From positions 1 to 37,557 of the forward strand of contig JAKAYU010000010.1 in NCBI GenBank assembly GCA_021809525.1: a DNA stretch of 37,557 bases, given 5' to 3'. A program made the position numbers and the translations under genes. Below, piece after piece: positions 17,752-25,721 of this stretch (within the stretch, counting starts at the first letter, position 1; every line of letters begins with the position of its first letter). This DNA is from Pseudomonadota bacterium. Lineage in GTDB: Bacteria; Pseudomonadota; Gammaproteobacteria; Steroidobacterales; Steroidobacteraceae. Under the pieces are notes generated by a model. It saw only the letters and a list, made by a program, of their open reading frames with translations, ran no database searches and was not told the origin of the DNA.

Positions 17752-18018
17752 TCAGACTCCAGTTTGCAAAAGTTTGTCGAGGCCGCCGCGGGCATCGAGC
17801 GCGTAAAGATCGTCACAACCGCCGACGTGCGTCTCGCCGACGAAAATCTGCGGCACGGTGTGCCGCCCGCTGCGTGCCGTCATCTCGGCGCGCGCCTGTG
17901 GGAACTGGTCCACGTCGATTTCCTGGAACGCAATGCCTTTGCGCTCGAGCAGCTGCCGCGCGCGCGCGCAATAGGGGCACCAGCCGGTGGCGTACATGAG
18001 CACCTTCGGTGCACTCAT
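17752..18018 (-). CDS. grxC: Glutaredoxin 3
   Basis: An 88-residue dithiol glutaredoxin reducing disulfides and mixed glutathione disulfides. The active site GWCPYC has Cys14 and Cys17. The cis-proline loop is HTVPQIFVG and the glutathione-binding end GGCDDLYALDARGGLD. The ATG overlaps the rhodanese stop as ATGA, so translation is coupled. secB follows three bases later. Confidence 0.97.
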   Translation of the reverse strand: MSAPKVLMYATGWCPYCARARQLLERKGIAFQEIDVDQFPQARAEMTARSGRHTVPQIFVGETHVGGCDDLYALDARGGLDKLLQTGV

Positions 18019-18458
18019 GCATTGCTCCCCGCGCCTTTCTCCACCGGCAGCTGCTCGGCGCGCCACGCTGAGATGCCCCCGCGAAGGTTCGTCGCCTGCT
18101 CGAAGCCCTGGGCGCGCAGCTGGCGGACCGCGGCGGCGGCGAGCGAGCCGCTGTTACAGTACACGATAATCGGCTTGTGCTTGTGCTTCTTCAGCAGCTC
18201 TTCGGCCTGCAGGATCTGCCCGCCGTCCATGCGGCGCGCGCCGGTGAGGTGGCCGGCCGCATACTGCTCCGCGGAGCGCAGATCGACGGTGAGCGCGCCG
18301 CGGTTCATCAGCTGAATGGCCTGCTGCGGGGAGACGGAGGCGAAACTCTCCGTGCGGGCGCGGATCTCAACCAGGAGCGCGAGCAGCGCGACGACCGCGG
18401 TCGCCACAACGAGCCAGGGATGGAGGTGAATGTATTGAGAAAGATGGTCCGTGAACAC
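18015..18458 (-). CDS. Membrane-anchored rhodanese-like protein (YibN type)
   Basis: A 147-residue protein with one N-terminal transmembrane helix (about residues 14-31) and a cytoplasmic rhodanese domain. Cys101 in VYCNSGSLAA is the persulfide-forming residue. VDLRSAEQYAAGHLTGA and NLRGGISAW are the other family landmarks. It starts with GTG 18458 and is the first gene of the rhodanese-grxC-secB-gpsA run. The neighbourhood of SecB suggests a link to membrane protein export or thiol chemistry, but the substrate is unknown. Confidence 0.9.
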   Translation of the reverse strand: MFTDHLSQYIHLHPWLVVATAVVALLALLVEIRARTESFASVSPQQAIQLMNRGALTVDLRSAEQYAAGHLTGARRMDGGQILQAEELLKKHKHKPIIVYCNSGSLAAAAVRQLRAQGFEQATNLRGGISAWRAEQLPVEKGAGSNA

Positions 18459-18499
18459 AGGGGTGCCAGAAGATCGTATCGGCCGCCAAAAGGTCGCGC

Positions 18500-18505
18500 A
18501 TTATA
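18500..18505 (-). promoter_or_regulatory. Candidate -10 box for the rhodanese-grxC-secB-gpsA operon
   Basis: On the minus strand the hexamer reads TATAAT, a perfect sigma-70 -10 box, about 42 bases upstream of the rhodanese GTG. The -35 region is poor (ATGCCG at a 16-base spacing, three of six matches), so it would be a moderate promoter. It lies nine bases from the chosen envC start on the opposite strand. Confidence 0.4.
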
Positions 18506-18513
18506 GCGCCCCT

Positions 18514-19710
18514 ATGCATTCCGGCATGACCCGAAGACCTGCGGCGCCCGCCGCGCGGATTTTCCTGGTTGCGCTGGCGCTGGCGCTCGCCCCGGCGGGC
18601 CCGGTTCAGGCCCGGATTGCCCCCCAGATCGCCGCCCGCCGCGCCCAGGCGCGCCTGCATGCGGTGCAGGTCCAGATCGCGCGCGTCGCGCGGCAGGTCG
18701 AGCAGTCACGGATCGAGCAGAGCCGCCTCACTCAGGCGCTGCGCACGACGGAGCAGTCCGCCGGCGCCGCCCGTGCGGCCCTCGCCTCCATCCGCCGCCA
18801 GCGCGCCGCGCTCGCCGCGCGCCGCACGCGTCTCGCGGCCCGCCGGCGGCGGCGCCAGGCGGACCTCGATCGCACCCGGCGGCTGCTTGCCGGGGAGCTG
18901 CGCGCCGCCTACCTCATCGGGCAGCAGGGCCCTGTGAGGCTGCTGCTCGAGCAGGGCGGACCGAGCCGGATGCAGCGCATGTTCGCCTATTACAGCTACT
19001 TCGGCCGCCAGCGCGCCCGGGTCATCGGCGACATCGAGGCCGATCTGCAGCACATCGCGCAGCTTGACAGGCAGATGCAGGCCTCCGACGCGCAGCTCGC
19101 CGGGCTCGAGCAGCAGCGCCAGAGACAGCTCACCGCGCTCGAGCACGCCACGCTCGAGCGCCGGCAGGTGCTGGCGAGCATCGCGGCACGCACCCGCACC
19201 CGCGCCGAGCGCCTGCTGCGCCTGCGCCGAGAGCAGCAGGGCCTGCAGACGCTGATCGCCGCGCTGCGCCGGGCCGAGGCCCGCATGCCGCGCGAGCGAC
19301 CGCCGCAGCGCTTCGCCCGCCTGCAGGGCCACCTGCCCTGGCCGGTGGCCGGCCGCCTGATCGCGCGCTTCGGCCAGCCGCGCGCCGGCGGCCTGCGCTG
19401 GGACGGCGATCTCATCGCCACCCGGCTCGATGCACCGGTGCGCGCGGTGGCGCCGGGCCGGGTGATCTTCGCCGACTGGCTCGCCGGCCTCGGGCTGCTC
19501 ATCGTCGTCGATCACGGCGGCGGCTACATGAGTCTCTACGGGCACAACGACCACCTCTATGCGCGCGTCGGCCAGCAGGTCGCCGCCGGGCAGCTGATCG
19601 CCGCCGCCGGCGACAGCGGCGGGGCGAGTCGCCCGGAGCTGTACTTCGGCATCCGGCACGGCACCCAGCCGGTCGATCCTCGAGTGTGGCTCGAGCGCCA
19701 TGCCCGCTAG
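18514..19710 (+). CDS. envC: Murein hydrolase activator EnvC-like protein (LytM domain)
   Basis: A 398-residue periplasmic protein with a signal peptide (to about VQA near residue 32), a long Arg/Gln-rich coiled coil (about 40-270) and a C-terminal LytM/M23 domain. The zinc ligands of active M23 peptidases are missing: the first motif region reads RWDGDLIATRLDAP without the HxxxD pair, and the usual HLHF is replaced by ELYFGIR. This matches EnvC, which does not cut murein but activates AmiA/AmiB amidases at the division septum with FtsEX. Start ATG 18514 or 18526 both fit; both precede the signal peptide. A dedA-type gene follows nine bases after the stop. Confidence 0.88.
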   Translation: MHSGMTRRPAAPAARIFLVALALALAPAGPVQARIAPQIAARRAQARLHAVQVQIARVARQVEQSRIEQSRLTQALRTTEQSAGAARAALASIRRQRAALAARRTRLAARRRRRQADLDRTRRLLAGELRAAYLIGQQGPVRLLLEQGGPSRMQRMFAYYSYFGRQRARVIGDIEADLQHIAQLDRQMQASDAQLAGLEQQRQRQLTALEHATLERRQVLASIAARTRTRAERLLRLRREQQGLQTLIAALRRAEARMPRERPPQRFARLQGHLPWPVAGRLIARFGQPRAGGLRWDGDLIATRLDAPVRAVAPGRVIFADWLAGLGLLIVVDHGGGYMSLYGHNDHLYARVGQQVAAGQLIAAAGDSGGASRPELYFGIRHGTQPVDPRVWLERHAR

Positions 19711-19719
19711 ACTGTGCCG

Positions 19720-20370
19720 ATGATTCACTGGCTCATCGATTTCGTCCTGCACCTCGACCGGCACCTGACGGTCTTGCTGGTCCAGGTGGGCGCCTGGACC
19801 TACCCGATCCTCTTCGCGGTGATCTTCGCCGAGACCGGTCTGGTGGTGACCCCCTTCCTGCCCGGCGACTCGCTGCTGTTCGGCGTCGGAGCGGTCGCGG
19901 CGGTCGACGCCAGCGGCACACTGAGCGCGCCGCTCGCCACGCTCGTGCTGGCTCTGGCGGCGGTGCTCGGCAACACCGCCAATTACGGCGTCGGACGCCT
20001 GATCGGGCCGCCGGCCTTCACCGGCCGCTACCGCTGGCTCAAGGTCGATTACCTGCGGCGTACCGAGGCGTTCTTCCTGCGCCACGGCGGCAAGGCGATC
20101 GCACTGTCGCGCTTCATCCCGATCATCCGCACCTGCATGCCGTTCGTGGCCGGCGTCGGACACATGCCGTACGGGCGTTTCCAGGGCTACAACGTACTCG
20201 GGGGCGTCGCCTGGGTGTCGCTGTTTCTCTGGGGAGGGTATTTCTTCGGCAACGTCCCGATGGTCAAGCGCAATTTCGGGCTCGTCACCATCATCATCAT
20301 CGGGGTGTCGCTGGTGCCGGTGGCGATCGGCTTCCTCACGCGGCATCGGACGCATTCGGCGCGCTCCTGA
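19720..20370 (+). CDS. DedA family membrane protein
   Basis: A 216-residue polytopic inner-membrane protein of the DedA/VTT (SNARE-associated) family, implicated in undecaprenyl-phosphate or phospholipid flipping and in envelope homeostasis. Family signatures: FAETGLVVTPFLPGDSLLF near residue 42, the GNTANYGVGRLIG helix, and SRFIPIIRTCMPFVAGVG followed by MPYGRF. ATG 19720 is used; a GTG lies two codons earlier. It sits nine bases behind envC, so the two are probably co-transcribed, which fits a shared role in wall synthesis or septation. Confidence 0.93.
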   Translation: MIHWLIDFVLHLDRHLTVLLVQVGAWTYPILFAVIFAETGLVVTPFLPGDSLLFGVGAVAAVDASGTLSAPLATLVLALAAVLGNTANYGVGRLIGPPAFTGRYRWLKVDYLRRTEAFFLRHGGKAIALSRFIPIIRTCMPFVAGVGHMPYGRFQGYNVLGGVAWVSLFLWGGYFFGNVPMVKRNFGLVTIIIIGVSLVPVAIGFLTRHRTHSARS

Positions 20371-20449
20371 GGGGCGCACCCGGTTGCACCTCAGGCGCCG
20401 CCTCTGCGTGAGATTCTTCGGCCGGCCGAATGCCCTCGAGTGCACAGAC

Positions 20450-20626
20450 ATGAAGAGCAGTCGGACGAAAATCCCGCGCACCAACGGCCAGCGCAAGCGT
20501 GAGGCGCTGCTCGCCGCGGGCATCGCCCCCAGTCAGTTCGGCAAGCGCAAGCCCGCGCAGCCGCATCGCGATCGCAAGCACGAGGCCGCGCGCGGTCAGC
20601 GCAAGCACAACGGGGACTGGGATTAG
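20450..20626 (+). CDS. Small basic hypothetical protein (58 aa)
   Basis: A 58-residue, very basic and hydrophilic protein. It has a compact central segment KREALLAAGIAPSQFGKRK and a His/Arg/Lys-rich tail (HRDRKHEAARGQRKH) ending in GDWD. There is no signal peptide, membrane helix or cysteine. The frame is open from 20384, but ATG 20450 is the most reasonable start. The helix-plus-basic-tail design suggests nucleic acid or ribosome binding; this is inference only. It lies 80 bases downstream of the dedA gene in the same orientation. I do not recognise the family. Confidence 0.55.
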   Translation: MKSSRTKIPRTNGQRKREALLAAGIAPSQFGKRKPAQPHRDRKHEAARGQRKHNGDWD

Positions 20627-20719
20627 GCGCGCTGCGACGCGGGCCATCCGGCCGAATTCCGCCCGGCGAGCACCTGTTGGCTCCGGCTTCCCGCCCGCAC
20701 CGCGCGCGCCGGTGCGCCG

Positions 20720-21157
20720 CTAATGCAGCCGCTCGCGCAGCCGCTCGAGCAGCGACCCCGAGCGCATGCGGCGCAGCGTCGCGGCCCAGCGGTCCTCAAC
20801 ACGCAGCTTTCTGTGCATGTCCTTCTCCTCCTGGCGCATCAGCTCGAGCACTCTGGTGTCCTCGTCGTGCTCGAGCCAGTAGCCGTGCTGATTCTCGCAG
20901 AACTCCATTTCCAGATCGTAGAACCGGTACGCGAAGCGCTGCAGCGCCGCGGCGCATTGCGGGCACCTCCAGCTCGTCGGCGTGGAGCTCGGCACGAGCG
21001 TGCCTTTGGCGTGCTCGCCGAAATCGAACGCCTCGTTCTCGAGCTCATCGAGCTCCTGGCGCTCGAACCACATGCCCTTGCAGGCAGGGCAGGCCTGCAC
21101 AGTGATCCTGTGCCGGACGGTGGACACGAGATCCACATTGCATCTGGGGCATTTCAC
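20720..21157 (-). CDS. Zinc-ribbon (zf-TFIIB-like) protein
   Basis: A 145-residue protein with two zinc-ribbon-like units. The first has Cys3/Cys6 and Cys23/Cys26 in CPRC and CPACKGMWFERQELDELE, the standard zf-TFIIB pattern. The second has Cys65/Cys68 (CPQC) and Cys87, but at the fourth ligand position the sequence reads CENQHGYWL: the last Cys is replaced by Gln, with a His next to it. A charged C-terminal helix (about 100-145) follows. The function of these small ribbons is unknown. It is divergent from the GMC oxidoreductase. Confidence 0.85.
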   Translation of the reverse strand: MKCPRCNVDLVSTVRHRITVQACPACKGMWFERQELDELENEAFDFGEHAKGTLVPSSTPTSWRCPQCAAALQRFAYRFYDLEMEFCENQHGYWLEHDEDTRVLELMRQEEKDMHRKLRVEDRWAATLRRMRSGSLLERLRERLH

Positions 21158-21276
21158 GTTGACCTCCGGGCGGGACTGACCCTGTCGCCAAAGCGGTTTT
21201 CCATGCTCAATCTCACGCCGGCCGAAGTCAAGGCGCGCGGTGTCCGGAGTATGATTACCGCGCCCGGGGAGGCGTG

Positions 21277-22869
21277 ATGGCCAACGCGTACGACTACATC
21301 ATCGTCGGCGCCGGATCGGCGGGCTGCGTGCTGGCGCACCGCCTGAGCGCCGACCCGACGATCCGGGTGCTGCTGCTCGAGGCCGGCGGCCGGGACGACT
21401 CGTTCCTGATCCACATGCCGGCGGGCATCGCTCGGCTCATCACCCCCAAAGTCAACTGGCTCTATGAGACGGAGCCTCAAGCAGGGCTGCACGGGCGGCG
21501 GCTGTTCTGGCCGCGCGGTAAGACCCTCGGCGGATCCAGTTCGATCAACGCCATGGTGTACATCCGCGGCCAGCCGCGCGATTACGACCATTGGCGCGAT
21601 CTCGGCAACCCCGGCTGGGGCTACCAGGATGTGCTGCCGTACTTCCGGCGTGCCGAGAACAACGAGGCCATCTACGACGACTGGCATGGCTGCGGCGGGC
21701 CACTCAACGTGTGCGAGCGGCGCTACACCAATCCCCTCAGCCGGCTGTTCGTCGAGGCGGCCGCCGCGAGCGGGCTGGCGCGCAATGCCGATTTCAACGG
21801 CCGCGAGCAGGAGGGCGCCGGGCTGTATCAGGTGACCCAGAGGGCCGGCCGCCGCTGCAGCGCCGCGAGCGCCTACCTGCACCCCGTCGCGCGCCGGCCC
21901 AACCTCACCGTCGTGACCGGCGCGCTGGCGCTGCGCATCCTGCTCGAGGGCCGGCGTGCGAGCGGAATCCAGTACACCCGCGGGGGCGCCGCGCTCGAAG
22001 CGCGCGCGCAGCGCGAAGTGCTGCTCGCCGCCGGCGCGATCAACACCCCGCAGCTGCTGCTGCTCTCGGGCATCGGGCCGCCCGATGAGCTGCGCGAGCA
22101 GGGGCTCGCGGTGCGGCACGAGCTGCCGGGCGTCGGGCGTAATCTGCAGGATCACCTGGACATCCACGTCATTCACGCCTGCACCCAACCCGTCACCCTC
22201 GATCCCCTGGCGCGCGGCTTCGGGGCGGCGCGCACGGCGATGCGCTACGCGCTCCTGAAGAGCGGACCGGGCGTCAGCAACGTCGCCGAGGCCGGCGCAT
22301 TCCTGCGCTGCGACCCGCAGTCCCCGAGCCCCGACGTGCAGCTGCACTTCATCCCCGCCTACGTCGTCGATCACGGGCGGCGCCGGCTGCCCGGCTACGG
22401 CATGACGCTGCACGTGTGTTACCTGCGTCCGGCAAGTCGCGGCACGATCCGTCTCGCTTCGGCCCGCCCGGCGCAGCCTCCGCGCATCGATCCGGCGTAC
22501 CTCAGCGCGCCGGCCGATCTTGCGCCGCTCATCGCCGGAATCCGCCGGGCCCGCGAGATCTATGCTCAGGCGCCGCTGCGCGGCTATCTCGGCGAAGAGG
22601 TGTTTCCGGGGGCCGAGCGAGGCAGCGACGCGCAGCTCGAGCACTTCATCCGCGGCGCCGCCGAGACCGAGTATCACCCGGTGGGTACGTGCCGGATGGG
22701 TACGGACGAGCAGGCCGTAGTGGATCCGCAGCTGAGAGTGCGCGGGCTCGAGGGCCTGCGCGTGGTCGACGCGTCGATCATGCCGACACTGGTGAGCGGC
22801 AACACCAATGCACCGACCATCATGATCGCGGAGAAGGCCGCGGATCTCATCCTCGGCCGCGGGTCCTGA
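21277..22869 (+). CDS. GMC family FAD-dependent oxidoreductase (alcohol/choline dehydrogenase-like)
   Basis: A 530-residue flavoprotein oxidising an alcohol to an aldehyde. The FAD-binding motif IIVGAGSAGCVLAHRLS starts near residue 7. The GMC signature 1 is GKTLGGSSSINAMVYIRG and signature 2 is GAINTPQLLLLSGIG. The catalytic pair is His in EYHPVGTCRMG and Asn in SGNTNAPT. The protein is closest in style to choline and long-chain alcohol dehydrogenases, but no choline uptake or betaine aldehyde dehydrogenase gene is nearby, so I do not name it betA. ATG 21277 follows GGGGAGG; a GTG lies one codon earlier. It is convergent with the GH144-like gene. Confidence 0.93.
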   Translation: MANAYDYIIVGAGSAGCVLAHRLSADPTIRVLLLEAGGRDDSFLIHMPAGIARLITPKVNWLYETEPQAGLHGRRLFWPRGKTLGGSSSINAMVYIRGQPRDYDHWRDLGNPGWGYQDVLPYFRRAENNEAIYDDWHGCGGPLNVCERRYTNPLSRLFVEAAAASGLARNADFNGREQEGAGLYQVTQRAGRRCSAASAYLHPVARRPNLTVVTGALALRILLEGRRASGIQYTRGGAALEARAQREVLLAAGAINTPQLLLLSGIGPPDELREQGLAVRHELPGVGRNLQDHLDIHVIHACTQPVTLDPLARGFGAARTAMRYALLKSGPGVSNVAEAGAFLRCDPQSPSPDVQLHFIPAYVVDHGRRRLPGYGMTLHVCYLRPASRGTIRLASARPAQPPRIDPAYLSAPADLAPLIAGIRRAREIYAQAPLRGYLGEEVFPGAERGSDAQLEHFIRGAAETEYHPVGTCRMGTDEQAVVDPQLRVRGLEGLRVVDASIMPTLVSGNTNAPTIMIAEKAADLILGRGS

Positions 22870-22872
22870 GCG

Positions 22873-22888
22873 GGCGCCGCGCGGCGCC
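22873..22888. terminator. Short inverted repeat between convergent genes
   Basis: GGCGCC, a four-base GCGC loop, then GGCGCC, in the 24-base gap between the GMC oxidoreductase and the GH144-like gene. It could serve both strands as a terminator stem, but no T-run follows on either side. Confidence 0.3.
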
Positions 22889-22893
22889 TGCGC

Positions 22894-24681
22894 TTATTGC
22901 GCTGCGCGGCGCTCAAGGCGCCACCCGCGGGTGCGGGCGGAGTCCCGGAGCACACGCGCGGCCAGTCCGTGCCGCCGGTGCCGAGCGGCGGCGTGCGCCA
23001 TCTTTTTGTCGAGCCAGCCGCCGGTGAATCCCGCGCGCTGCAGTCCGCGGCGGATGTAGGGGCTGTGGCGCATGATGCGCCAGATCAGCCGGCTGCGCTC
23101 GTTCTCGATCATGGCGATGATCGGCCCCTGGTCGATGCCGAGGAAGGCGGTGTCGACCCAGCCGCGGCCCGGCACGACGCGGCCGTCCTGCGCCAGCCGG
23201 GCATTGTTGAAGCTGGGGTTGAAGGAATCGACAAAGCCGAAGCGCGTGTAAATCATGTCGCCGTACCGGCGCAGCAGCGCCTGCGTCGCTTCGGTCACGT
23301 ACCGCGGGACGAACATCAGCGAGCCGATCGCCGCGGTCGGCGCGAGCGTCCCGTCGTCGACACTGTGTTTGCTGATGCCGCGGGCGACATAACCGTAGAA
23401 CTGCCGCATCCGCCCGTGATAGGGAGCGCGCACGTATCCCGGTCCGTCACACGCCGTCAGTCCCCAGATGTTGGGCCCGTAGCCGCCCCAGCCGTGCGGA
23501 TTGATGATGGCGTAGCGGCGCTGCACCAGCGTCGCGATCACCCCGTTCAGGAAGTAGGTCTCTCCCTGGGCTCGCATGAACGGATCGGCGATGCCGCGCA
23601 GATCGACCCACACGGCCGTGTACTGGTAGCCGAACTGCGGGCCGAATGACAGCAGCGTCAGGCCGCCGAAATGCCGCAGGTCGTGGTGATCGGTCGCGCT
23701 CCACGCGCTCCACGCGTTCTGCGCCAGAGGGTGCGTCGGGGAGCCCAGGCCGAGAATGTAAAGGATGGATGCCTCGTTGTATCCGTGCCAGCGCAGCTTC
23801 GAGAAGCCGTGGCGGGGGTGCCAGGCCATGCTGACCAGCGAGCTGCCGCCCGGCGCCGCCCAGCTCCAATCGACGCGCCGGTAGAGCTGATTGGCCAGCT
23901 GGCGCACCCGCCGCTCCGTCGGCGTATCGTGATCGAAGTACTCCCCGGCGGTGAGCACGCCCGCCATGAGCAGCGCGGTATCGATGGTCGAGAGCTCGCT
24001 GCGGCCGTACCGCAGGCCCGTGTGCATGTTGATGAAGTGATAGAAGAAGCCGTGATAGCCCGCATAACCCCTCGGCCCCCGCCCCTGCGGCAGGCTGAGC
24101 AGGAACGAGAGGACCTTGCGCACCCGCGCAGCGGCCTCGTGCCGGGTGACGTAACCACGGTAGGCGCCGATCACATCCGCGGTCAGGGCGAAGCCGACAG
24201 CCGCGATACTGGCCGGACTGCGGGCCGGCCACCGATCCGGCGACAAACCGGTCTTCGGGTCGGCCGTCAGCCAGAAGTAATCGAAAGTGCGCCGCTCGAT
24301 GTCGCGGAACATGCGCCGCGGATGCTCGGCGAGACTTCGCACGCAGCGCTCCGAGAGCGGGGCGAGGGGCCTGCCGGGCAGCGGCAGCGTCGCAGATGCC
24401 GGCGGACAGGCCGGTCCGTCGAGCGCGCTCAGGCGCCCGGTGTGCGCCAACTGCGCGATGCGCGGGCGCGTCGCGCGGATGGCTGCCCGCGTCGCCCGGA
24501 GGCTCTGTTGGGTGGCTCGGTCGGCGAGCTGCGTTGCTGCGGCGCCGAGCCGGGCCACCTCCGCCCGGAGCTGCTGCTCGGCGGCGCGCTGCGCTGCCGA
24601 GACATGCAGCCATGTGAGCACGGCAATCCCAATGAGGACATCGAGCGCGACGGCCCACAGCAGAGACTTTCTGACGCTCAT
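22894..24681 (-). CDS. Membrane-tethered glycoamylase-like / GH144 family glycan hydrolase
   Basis: A 595-residue protein. MSVRK precedes one transmembrane helix (about 7-27), then an Ala/Arg-rich helical region (28-80), and from about residue 120 the (alpha/alpha)6-barrel domain of the glycoamylase-like group that includes GH144 beta-1,2-glucan hydrolases. Recognisable blocks: DIERRTFDYFWLTADPKTGL, SIAAVGFALTADVIGAYRGY, GFFYHFINMHTGLRYG, SELSTIDTALLMAGVL and WHGYNEASILYILGLGSP. The later YGPNIWGLTACDGP block and the FGFVDSFNP segment complete the pattern. With an uncleaved anchor it should face the periplasm. Likely substrates are beta-1,2-linked glucans or osmoregulated periplasmic glucans, inferred from the family. 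Confidence 0.85.
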   Translation of the reverse strand: MSVRKSLLWAVALDVLIGIAVLTWLHVSAAQRAAEQQLRAEVARLGAAATQLADRATQQSLRATRAAIRATRPRIAQLAHTGRLSALDGPACPPASATLPLPGRPLAPLSERCVRSLAEHPRRMFRDIERRTFDYFWLTADPKTGLSPDRWPARSPASIAAVGFALTADVIGAYRGYVTRHEAAARVRKVLSFLLSLPQGRGPRGYAGYHGFFYHFINMHTGLRYGRSELSTIDTALLMAGVLTAGEYFDHDTPTERRVRQLANQLYRRVDWSWAAPGGSSLVSMAWHPRHGFSKLRWHGYNEASILYILGLGSPTHPLAQNAWSAWSATDHHDLRHFGGLTLLSFGPQFGYQYTAVWVDLRGIADPFMRAQGETYFLNGVIATLVQRRYAIINPHGWGGYGPNIWGLTACDGPGYVRAPYHGRMRQFYGYVARGISKHSVDDGTLAPTAAIGSLMFVPRYVTEATQALLRRYGDMIYTRFGFVDSFNPSFNNARLAQDGRVVPGRGWVDTAFLGIDQGPIIAMIENERSRLIWRIMRHSPYIRRGLQRAGFTGGWLDKKMAHAAARHRRHGLAARVLRDSARTRGWRLERRAAQ

Positions 24682-25720
24682 CGCGCCACCCGGCTGATCA
24701 CAGCGGACCGGCCAGCCGGCCGGCCCATGAGCGTGGCGCGCTGATGGCTGCCGCCCGGGCGCTTGCCTTCAGCACGCGCCAGGTCCCGCGGTGCTTCCCG
24801 GTGCTTTTGGACTCCTCCGTCACGCTGCTACGGATGCAAGCCAGATCCGAACGTCACGGGTGCCCGGAGCGGTCCGCAGGCGATGTCGCCGGTCCTGTCA
24901 CACGGTGGATATTGGCTCAAAACGTTCGGCACCTGTACTTCCTGGAAATCGGACGGATCGGCGCGCGCAAGCAGCGCGACCCTGCGCGCACTCATGTGTC
25001 GCGCACGCTGCCATTCGAAAGGCAAACGCCGCTCGCGTCAAGCGGCAGCGCGGTCGCAAGCATGAGCTTGGCGGCCGCCAGGGTGCACGGTGGCAGCGTG
25101 CGGCGTGCCGTATCGCCGACGGACATCGCCAGGGGCCGCAGCGCCCGGTGTCGGCTCGGCGCGCCTGTGTCTCCGACACCTCGATCCACGCGGCAATGCG
25201 CTCACCTGCGGCCGACGACCCTAGGGCTCATCGCCGCTCTGGGTGGCATTGTGCCTGAATTGCGGACCGCCGGATGCTGCCGCAGAGTCATTTCGGGCCA
25301 CGGTCCGCGCGCGACGTGCCCGTGCGCATGGCCTGGATAGGAGCGGCCGCGAACAGAGCCGACGGATCCTGTGCGCGCCCGCGGGCTGCGCAAGACCCCA
25401 GCAACCGAGGCGCCGTAGGGCAGCCGCATCTCGTTGTGGCGCGGGGCGCTTGAGACGCGTTGTCTTCCGGCACGCCCGGGGACGGCCTGCGCCGATGCTC
25501 GAGCGATCAGACAGGGTGCGAACGCGGCTGTTGTGTCGGGCGTCCTGCGCAGCATCCGCGCGTCATTGATCCCATCGCCCTCATCCGCTGCACACCGCTC
25601 GAACGGTTGAGCGCTGTTGCAGGTGAGCAGAACGTTCGCAGCGCACTCGGGCACACCATGGCGCGGCCGCCGGGGGATTCGCCGCCACCGGCGCCCTGCG
25701 CGCCTTTTTTCTCCCGCAGC
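24682..25720. other. About 1 kb without a recognisable gene
   Basis: No ORF on either strand shows a coherent domain, signal peptide or family motif. The open frames here (for example 24744-25340) have a composition typical of random GC-rich DNA. Upstream of a clear GH10 remnant, the stretch could hold further decayed sequence from the same locus, including the missing N-terminal half of that xylanase. I saw no insertion-sequence ends or long direct repeats. Confidence 0.5.
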
Positions 25721-25721
25721 T

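Noticed and set aside
18706-20523. Open frame of 605 codons on the minus strand
   Set aside because: It is opposite envC and the dedA gene, both of which have clear family motifs; no motif of its own.
21250-21255. TATGAT as -10 box of the GMC oxidoreductase
   Set aside because: No acceptable -35 at the right spacing; kept as a possibility only.
24744-25340. Open frame of 198 codons after the GH144-like gene
   Set aside because: No domain, signal or conserved motif; codon and residue use look random.
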